Assembly: GCF_003248455.1 (NCBI RefSeq)
Contig: NZ_QFNM01000053.1
Location: forward strand, 1-10,640
Direction: 5' to 3'
Length of the DNA: 10,640 bases
From: Brevundimonas sp.
Lineage (GTDB): Bacteria; Pseudomonadota; Alphaproteobacteria; Caulobacterales; Caulobacteraceae
Positions 6,121 to 10,640 of this stretch are shown here, in pieces. Under the pieces are notes generated by a model, which did no database searches, was not told the origin of the DNA, and worked only from the letters and a program-made list of their open reading frames with translations. The position numbers and the translations under genes were made by a program. Every line of letters begins with the position of its first letter. Position 1 is the first letter of the stretch.

Positions 6121-7824
6121 GTGAAAATATTATCTAATGCATTTCACACAAGCTACCAGTACAATCTGGCCTCGGCTTTTCCTGAGCACGAATGGACATT
6201 CTTGGGGCTCTGGTCTCAGAATAGGCCGGAGTGCGATAACGTAATTACGGGCCGCGCGGAAGATTTGTCTGACTACGATTTCTTTCTTGCTCACTCTCCG
6301 GCTGAATATATATCTTTGTCAGGGCGGTTGGATGCGCGTGGAATTGATCGCTCAAGACTGATTTATATATCTCATTGGGGTTATCAGCCGCACCAGTGGG
6401 TCCATGTTTACAATGGAGTAAATTTTGATTATTTTATAAATGATGTTTCACATTCCCCGATTGTTTGCGTCTCACATTACATGGTGCCTCAGTTTGGATT
6501 TTATTCTGAACATAGCGTATCTGTAATACCGCATTTTATTCCTTCAGATTTGTTTAGCGAAAGCGTTTGGCGCGATGAGGGCGAAGACTTCATCAACGTC
6601 GTAAATTCTTTCTATCAACCAGAGCGCGGAGTTGGAGCGGCGTTTTGGGATTCTTTACCTGTGACAAAACGTTTGTATGGGGCGGGCAATAAGCCGACAG
6701 ATGGAGGGGGGCTTCCTACTGTAGATGATTTTAAGTTGGCGGTTGGTCGGTCGAGAGCGTATCTTTGGACTGCTGACGCCGTTGCAACTTCTTTTGCGCC
6801 TTTAGAGGCGATGGCCCTTGGGTGCCCACTGGTTGCGCCAGATAACCTTGATTGGAGTAAGGAGTTCGAGCACGGAAGAGAGGTGTTGCTATATAAAGCG
6901 GGCGACATAGACTCGTGTCTTGAGCAAATAAACTTGCTAAATAGCAGCTCTCTTTTGAGAAGCTATCTATCTGCGGCTGGGAGGGAGGCTGTAATATCGC
7001 GATTTACAAAAGAGGTTTTCCGGCAGAGGTGGAAACAAGTATTTGATGGGGTACTTGCTGCAGATCTAATCCGACCCCGGAAAATTAACTGCAGTATGCG
7101 TAGAGGCTCTGGGGTCATGATTCGTAATGACGGAAAATTCGACCTGACAACTGAAATTCGTCTTAAGGCTGGACCCGTCTGTGTTGTTCATCCGCAATCG
7201 GATGATTCTGAGATCAGGCTTTCTTTAAGAAATAGCTTGAATTCCGTAAATCTTTTGGAGGGCTTTGCAAGCCTTGCTGCCTGCGGAGAGTTGTCACGCC
7301 ATGCTGTTACAATGGCTGACGATTTTGGGGGCACCACTCAAGCTGTCCTTAAATCTGGTCGCCCTGTTTGTGTCTCGAATGACAAGTTTTTCTTAGAATT
7401 TGAGAAGAAAACCGATGAATTTAATAGGAGCCTTTACCCGATATATCGTGAGTCGAGCGTTGTTTTTACCGAAAGGACAACGTCGCAAGGTCCAGGGAAT
7501 AGTGTCTCTTTGCCGCTTTGTGATAAGCAATTTGCTGCTGGTGAATTTTCTCTATTTGTCAGGTATGATGGCCTAGAGCCTGCTCTTATTAGAAATGTTT
7601 TTGAGCAAGGTGTGTTTCCGTCTGAAATCGTCGCGAACTGCATGCCTGATGCATCATGGGCTATCGGGTGTCATGTCGAGATGCTCGTGGAAGCATTATT
7701 TCATAACGAGTATTCTGTTCAGTTTCTTTCTATTCCAGATCTTGAGGACGTCAGCGCACTAATCGCTCCTGGCGATACAATTCCAAAGTTGCATCGATAC
7801 ATTCTCAGAGCGGTTCGTGGGTAG
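6121..7824 (+). CDS. GT-B-like glycosyltransferase with unknown C-terminal domain (AT-rich, probably acquired)
   Basis: 567 residues from a GTG start, with GAGGAAG at 6111-6117 as ribosome binding site. Residues 1-315 look like a GT-B glycosyltransferase: an MKILSNAFHTSYQYN N-terminus, HWGYQPHQWVHVYNGVNF in the middle, VIPHFIP at the domain hinge (residues 135-141) and SFAPLEAMALGCPLVAPD (residues 224-241), the nucleotide-sugar-binding motif. The second Glu (E229) of the E-x7-E motif is kept but the first is not. Residues about 325-567 match nothing I can name and are mixed alpha/beta, without signal peptide or membrane segment. Codon use (many TTT, ATA, TTA, AAT) is strongly AT-biased compared with argB-dapD just downstream, indicating transfer from another source. 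It is not related at a glance to the two-domain enzyme on the minus strand. A surface-glycan role is inferred. Confidence 0.8.
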   Translation: MKILSNAFHTSYQYNLASAFPEHEWTFLGLWSQNRPECDNVITGRAEDLSDYDFFLAHSPAEYISLSGRLDARGIDRSRLIYISHWGYQPHQWVHVYNGVNFDYFINDVSHSPIVCVSHYMVPQFGFYSEHSVSVIPHFIPSDLFSESVWRDEGEDFINVVNSFYQPERGVGAAFWDSLPVTKRLYGAGNKPTDGGGLPTVDDFKLAVGRSRAYLWTADAVATSFAPLEAMALGCPLVAPDNLDWSKEFEHGREVLLYKAGDIDSCLEQINLLNSSSLLRSYLSAAGREAVISRFTKEVFRQRWKQVFDGVLAADLIRPRKINCSMRRGSGVMIRNDGKFDLTTEIRLKAGPVCVVHPQSDDSEIRLSLRNSLNSVNLLEGFASLAACGELSRHAVTMADDFGGTTQAVLKSGRPVCVSNDKFFLEFEKKTDEFNRSLYPIYRESSVVFTERTTSQGPGNSVSLPLCDKQFAAGEFSLFVRYDGLEPALIRNVFEQGVFPSEIVANCMPDASWAIGCHVEMLVEALFHNEYSVQFLSIPDLEDVSALIAPGDTIPKLHRYILRAVRG

Positions 7825-7900
7825 CTGAAACATTCAGACGTGGAGTGTGCTGCCGTTAAACCGGTGATTTCCTAGCGTGACTCCCCGCCCATCCCCCGCT

Positions 7901-7916
7901 ATCACGCGCGCGTGAT
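7901..7916. promoter_or_regulatory. perfect 16-bp palindrome over the argB start
   Basis: ATCACGCGCGCGTGAT is its own reverse complement and covers the possible GTG start (7912) and the first two bases of the ATG start (7915). No Shine-Dalgarno is visible upstream, so the palindrome occupies the place of the initiation signal. It could be an operator or simply GC-rich symmetry. In the same 90-bp gap a GACTC (7879-7883) fits the GANTC site methylated by CcrM in Caulobacterales, and no strong -35/-10 pair stands out. Confidence 0.35.
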
Positions 7917-8844
7917 GAACGAAACCGAGCGCCAATCCGAGGAACGCAGCTGGGAGACGGCGAAGACGCTCGCCGAGGCCTTGCCGTATATCCAGGTCTA
8001 TGACCGCGAGACCGTGGTCATCAAATACGGCGGCCACGCCATGGGCGAAAGCGCCGTGGCCAAGCAGTTCGCGGCCGATGTGGTGCTGCTGAAGCTGATG
8101 GGGGTGAACCCGGTCGTGGTGCACGGCGGGGGGCCGCAGATCAGCGCCATGCTGGATAAGGCGGGGGTGAAGTCCAGCTTCGTCGACGGCCTGCGCGTGA
8201 CCGATCCGGCGACGATGGAGGTCGCCGAGATGGTGCTGTCGGGCGCGGTGAACAAGGAGATCGCTCACTGGATCACCATGGCCGGCAAGGAGGCCGACGT
8301 GCGCGGCGTCGGTCTGTCGGGCAAGGACGCCGGCCTGCTGACGGTCGAGAAGACGCGCCGCACCAAGCGCGATCCCGACAGCATGATCGAGCATGAGGTC
8401 GACCTGGGCTATGTCGGCGAGCCGACCAAGGTGGATCCCAAGCTGATCAGGGGGCTGATCGCGTCCGAGACCGAGGACTGGGTGCCGGTGATCGCGCCGA
8501 TCGGGGTGGCCGAGGACGGCCAGACCTACAACGTCAACGCCGACACGGTGGCGGGCGCCATCGCCGGGTCGCTGGACGCCAAGCGGATGCTGCTGCTGAC
8601 CGACGTGCCGGGAGTCAGGGGCGCGGACGGCGAGATCATCCGCCAGATGACGCTGGAGGAGGCGCAAGGCTTGATCGACGCCGGCGTCGCCTCGGGCGGC
8701 ATGATCCCCAAGCTGGAGACGGCCATGGCCGCGGTGCGCGCCGGGGTGGAGGCGGTGGTCATCCTGGACGGCCGGCGGCCGCACGCCATGCTGGTCGAAC
8801 TGTTCACCGAGTTCGGGGCCGGCACCCTGGTGAAGGCGTCTTGA
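7915..8844 (+). CDS. argB: acetylglutamate kinase
   Basis: A 309-residue enzyme (310 from the GTG at 7912) that phosphorylates N-acetyl-L-glutamate with ATP, the second step of arginine biosynthesis, in the cytoplasm. Amino-acid-kinase signatures are in order: VVIKYGGHAMG (residues 34-44, phosphate binding), VVVHGGGPQIS (67-77, substrate loop), NVNADTVAGAIAG (nucleotide side), LLLTDVPGVRG, and GGMIPKLETA near 261-270. The N-terminal helix before the kinase fold (TAKTLAEALPYIQVY) resembles that of arginine-inhibited ArgB hexamers, so feedback inhibition by arginine is likely but not shown. Length is normal and all motifs are intact. The stop TGA overlaps the TTG start of the next gene, making this the first gene of a coupled operon. 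Upstream lies foreign AT-rich DNA rather than a core gene. Confidence 0.97.
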   Translation: MNETERQSEERSWETAKTLAEALPYIQVYDRETVVIKYGGHAMGESAVAKQFAADVVLLKLMGVNPVVVHGGGPQISAMLDKAGVKSSFVDGLRVTDPATMEVAEMVLSGAVNKEIAHWITMAGKEADVRGVGLSGKDAGLLTVEKTRRTKRDPDSMIEHEVDLGYVGEPTKVDPKLIRGLIASETEDWVPVIAPIGVAEDGQTYNVNADTVAGAIAGSLDAKRMLLLTDVPGVRGADGEIIRQMTLEEAQGLIDAGVASGGMIPKLETAMAAVRAGVEAVVILDGRRPHAMLVELFTEFGAGTLVKAS

Positions 8845-9500
8845 GGAATTTGTCGCACGTCACGGCCTGGGTGTTCGATATGGACGACACCCTTTATCCG
8901 CCCGAACAGGGACTGATGCGGCTGGTCCAGGCGCGGATCAACGCCTATGTCGTCGAGGCCGTGGGGCTGGAGCCGGAGGAGGCGGCCGTGCTGCAACGCC
9001 AGTTCCTGGACGCGCACGGCACCACCTTGGCCGGGCTGATGGCCAACTACACCATCGACCCAGAGGACTTTTTGAAGGTCGTTCACGACGTGCCGATGGA
9101 CGGGATCGAGCCGAACCCGCGTCTGGCCGAACAGTTGATGCGCCTGCCGGGGCGCCGTTTCGTCTTCACCAATGGCGCGCGCGACTATGCGCGCCGGGTG
9201 CTGGATCGGGTGGGGATCGCCGACTGTTTCGACGGGGTTTTCGCCATCGAGGACGGGGATCTGACGCCCAAGCCCGCGCCGTCGACCTTTCGCCGCATGG
9301 TCGAACGATTCGACTTCGAACCGCGCAGCGCCGCCTTCTTCGAGGATACCCCCAGGAACCTGGAGCCGGCCAAGGCGCTGGGAATGGCCACCATCCTGAT
9401 CGGCGACGGGCATGGCAAGGCGCTGGGCGATCACATCGACCATGTGGCCCCGGACCTTCTCGACTTCCTCTCCGACCTGACCTTCAAGGACGCCGCATGA
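8841..9500 (+). CDS. HAD-superfamily hydrolase, pyrimidine 5'-nucleotidase type
   Basis: 219 residues with all four HAD motifs: FDMDDT (nucleophile D13, general acid D15), FTNG (T110), PKP (K144) and FFEDT (E168, D169). The alpha-helical cap after motif I and the overall length fit the SDT1-like pyrimidine 5'-nucleotidase group, which dephosphorylates UMP/CMP-type nucleotides. Actual substrates vary, so the activity is inferred. The TTG start at 8841 overlaps the argB stop (TTGA). Another TTG at 8850, with GAGG 3 bases before it, is possible. It overlaps dapD by ATGA at its end. Sitting between argB and dapD it is co-expressed with amino-acid synthesis, though no direct pathway role is evident. 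Confidence 0.9.
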   Translation: MRNLSHVTAWVFDMDDTLYPPEQGLMRLVQARINAYVVEAVGLEPEEAAVLQRQFLDAHGTTLAGLMANYTIDPEDFLKVVHDVPMDGIEPNPRLAEQLMRLPGRRFVFTNGARDYARRVLDRVGIADCFDGVFAIEDGDLTPKPAPSTFRRMVERFDFEPRSAAFFEDTPRNLEPAKALGMATILIGDGHGKALGDHIDHVAPDLLDFLSDLTFKDAA

Positions 9501-10366
9501 CCGACCTGTCGCATCTCGAATCCGTCATCGAGGCCGCCTGGGACAACCGCGCCGAGGTCTCGCCGGCCGCCAAGGGCGAGGTCCGCGACGCCGTGGAGAG
9601 CGCTTTGGCCTTGCTGGATTCCGGCCAGGCGCGCGTCGCCTCGCGCGGGACGGACGGGGTCTGGACCACGCATCAGTGGCTGAAGAAGGCGGTGCTGCTG
9701 TCCTTTCGCCTGAACGACAACCAGATCCTGCGCGCCGGGCCGGCGGCCGCCATGCCGCTGTCGGTCGATCATCCCGCCGCGCTGGGCCCCTTCTGGGACA
9801 AGGTGCCCAACAAGTTCGGCGATTGGGCCGCCGCCGACTATCAGGCGGCCGGTTTCCGCGCCGTGCCGGGGGCCATCGTGCGCCAAGGCGCCTTCATCGG
9901 CCGGAACGTGGTGCTGATGCCGTCGTTCGTGAACATCGGCGCCTATGTGGACGAAGGCTCGATGGTCGATGCCTGGGCCACGGTCGGCTCGTGCGCCCAG
10001 ATCGGCAGGAACGTCCACCTGTCGGGCGGCGCAGGGATCGGCGGCGTGCTGGAGCCGCTGCAGGCCAATCCGACCATCATCGAGGATGGATGTTTCATCG
10101 GCGCCCGCGCCGAGGTGGCCGAGGGCGTGATCGTGCGCGAGGGCGCGGTCCTGGCCATGGGCGTCTACCTGTCGGCCTCGACCAAGATCGTCGACCGGGC
10201 GACCGGCGAGGTGTTCCGGGGCGAGGTGCCGGCCTATTCGGTCGTGGTGCCGGGTTCGCTGCCGGATCCCAACGGCGGCCCGTCGCTGTATTGCGCGGTC
10301 ATCGTCAAGCGCGTGGACGCCCAGACGCGCGCCAAGACCGGCGTCAACGAGCTGCTGCGGGACTGA
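9497..10366 (+). CDS. dapD: 2,3,4,5-tetrahydropyridine-2,6-dicarboxylate N-succinyltransferase
   Basis: 289 residues, close to the usual DapD length. It transfers succinyl from succinyl-CoA to tetrahydrodipicolinate in the succinylase branch of diaminopimelate/lysine synthesis, supplying cell-wall DAP. The N-terminal helical domain contains GVWTTHQWLKKAVLLSFRLN. The centre is a left-handed beta-helix of hexapeptide repeats (GAFIGRNVVLMPSFVNIGAY, then the MVDAWATVG and GGVLEPLQANPTIIEDGCFI segments). The C-terminal part holds the CoA-side loop and VVVPGSLP. Trimer formation is expected. It begins with an ATGA overlap on the hydrolase gene. Its stop is back to back with the stop of a converging kinase fragment (TGATCA, 10364-10369), so no room for a separate terminator is seen. 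Confidence 0.97.
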   Translation: MTDLSHLESVIEAAWDNRAEVSPAAKGEVRDAVESALALLDSGQARVASRGTDGVWTTHQWLKKAVLLSFRLNDNQILRAGPAAAMPLSVDHPAALGPFWDKVPNKFGDWAAADYQAAGFRAVPGAIVRQGAFIGRNVVLMPSFVNIGAYVDEGSMVDAWATVGSCAQIGRNVHLSGGAGIGGVLEPLQANPTIIEDGCFIGARAEVAEGVIVREGAVLAMGVYLSASTKIVDRATGEVFRGEVPAYSVVVPGSLPDPNGGPSLYCAVIVKRVDAQTRAKTGVNELLRD

Positions 10367-10515
10367 TCAGGCGGCGTCGGGCAGGGCGAGATGGGCCGCC
10401 CATTCCGGCGCATCAACCACGATCGCGATGGTGAAGACCGAGCCGCGCCCAACCTCGGGCCGGACGGTGATCTGACCGCCCATCAGCACCGCGAGGCGGT
10501 AACAGATGCTGAGGC
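10367..10515 (-). pseudogene. C-terminal fragment of a sensor histidine kinase, truncated by IS
   Basis: About 49 codons on the minus strand read LSICYRLAVLMGGQITV, then PEVGRGSVFTIAIVVDAP, and stop at 10367. This is the end of a HATPase_c domain: the last residues of the G2 box (normally GLGLSI), the conserved L-M-G-G, and the G-x-G-S-x-F-T strand. The match breaks exactly at the IS end (10516), so the ATP-binding core and sensor part are lost or lie beyond the IS outside the window. The fragment cannot act as a kinase. It converges on dapD. The parent kinase and its signal are unknown. Confidence 0.82.
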
Positions 10516-10541
10516 TGACGTGCCCCCCGTTTCTCATCCAG
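10516..10541 (+). repeat. solitary IS inverted repeat abutting the kinase fragment
   Basis: TGACGTGCCCC followed by CCGTTTCTCATCCAG has the same length (26) and nearly the same sequence as the right repeat of the IS at 4278-5531 (TGACGTGCCCC / TGAGTTTTCATCCAG). It is followed at once by a second terminus (10542). The rest of its element is absent here, so it is either a remnant or the outermost end of a nested pair. Confidence 0.65.
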
Positions 10542-10638
10542 TGACGTGCCCCCTCTGTTCCCTCGATCATTGTGAGAGCCCAGGGGGTTGATAGCCGATC
10601 TGCTGCGCCGGCGGGAGCGGCCGTGCGGCGGAGCTGAT
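10542..10638 (-). mobile_element. IS terminus, copy B (inverted partner of 1-99)
   Basis: It begins TGACGTGCCCCCTCTG and matches the reverse complement of window bases 1-99, apart from a 2-base length change in the C tract. It carries the intact version (CCCAGGGGGTTGATAG) of the site that the younger IS interrupted at 4274-4277/5536. The body of this IS continues beyond the window. Confidence 0.75.
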
Positions 10639-10640
10639 CA

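Noticed and set aside
7825..7837. Hairpin CTGAA-ACA-TTCAG directly after the 6121 gene as terminator
   Set aside because: The stem is only 5 bp, AT-rich and has no U-tract. It is not supportable as a terminator.
7834..10018. Long open frames antisense to argB, the HAD gene and dapD
   Set aside because: They are rich in His, Arg, Gly and Pro and carry no motifs, while the plus strand encodes well-known enzymes. They are a by-product of high-GC codon use.
1..10640. CRISPR array, tRNA/rRNA gene, riboswitch, toxin-antitoxin or phage-defence genes
   Set aside because: No regularly spaced repeats, tRNA-like cloverleaf or T-loop motifs, or defence-type domains were seen on either strand.
1..10640. 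The window as a defined composite transposon
   Set aside because: No target duplication can be seen outside the two end copies. The only transposase genes present are broken, and the cargo includes a core amino-acid operon. A contig break at repeats is equally likely.

Overview
The window looks like chromosomal DNA of an alphaproteobacterium, probably Caulobacterales (Brevundimonas/Caulobacter-like). This rests on the style of the ArgB and DapD proteins, the GC-rich codon use of the right-hand genes and IS407-type insertion sequences common in that class. It is an inference, since no rRNA or taxon-defining gene is present.

Left part (166-4190, minus strand): a tightly packed three-gene unit. 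It encodes a two-domain GT-B glycosyltransferase, a protein with two DUF4214-like helical segments and a beta-rich C-terminus, and a TPR protein. The first junction is abutting (stop TGA next to ATG) and the second is a 4-bp ATGA overlap, so the three are probably translationally coupled. They look like an accessory surface-polysaccharide or protein-glycosylation locus.

Middle (4230-6007): a pile-up of insertion sequences. A 1254-bp IS3-family (IS407-group-like) element at 4278-5531, with a GGTT target duplication, sits inside the end of an older, already decayed IS. The older IS's terminus is at 4230-4277 and its transposase remnant at 5536-5840. The younger element has an intact orfA. Its orfB is broken by frameshifts and a stop, and the catalytic Glu is replaced by Lys. 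Beyond the IS debris lies the 3' end of an unidentified plus-strand gene (5843-6007).

Then comes a markedly AT-richer plus-strand gene (6121-7824) for a second, unrelated GT-B-like glycosyltransferase with an unrecognised C-terminal domain. It is probably horizontally acquired.

Right part (7915-10366, plus strand): a GC-rich, coupled core operon of argB (arginine biosynthesis), a HAD-family pyrimidine 5'-nucleotidase-like gene and dapD (lysine/DAP biosynthesis). Converging on dapD is the last ~50 codons of a sensor histidine kinase, cut by IS end sequences.

The two window ends (1-99 and 10542-10638) are near-identical inverted copies of the same IS terminus that also occurs, interrupted, at 4230-4277/5536-5579. 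Either the whole segment lies between oppositely oriented IS copies, or the window is a draft contig that stops at repeated IS sequence. I see no convincing new defence or mobile system. The most interesting material is the nested IS architecture, the glycosylation cluster with unusual partners, and the low-GC glycosyltransferase of unknown target.
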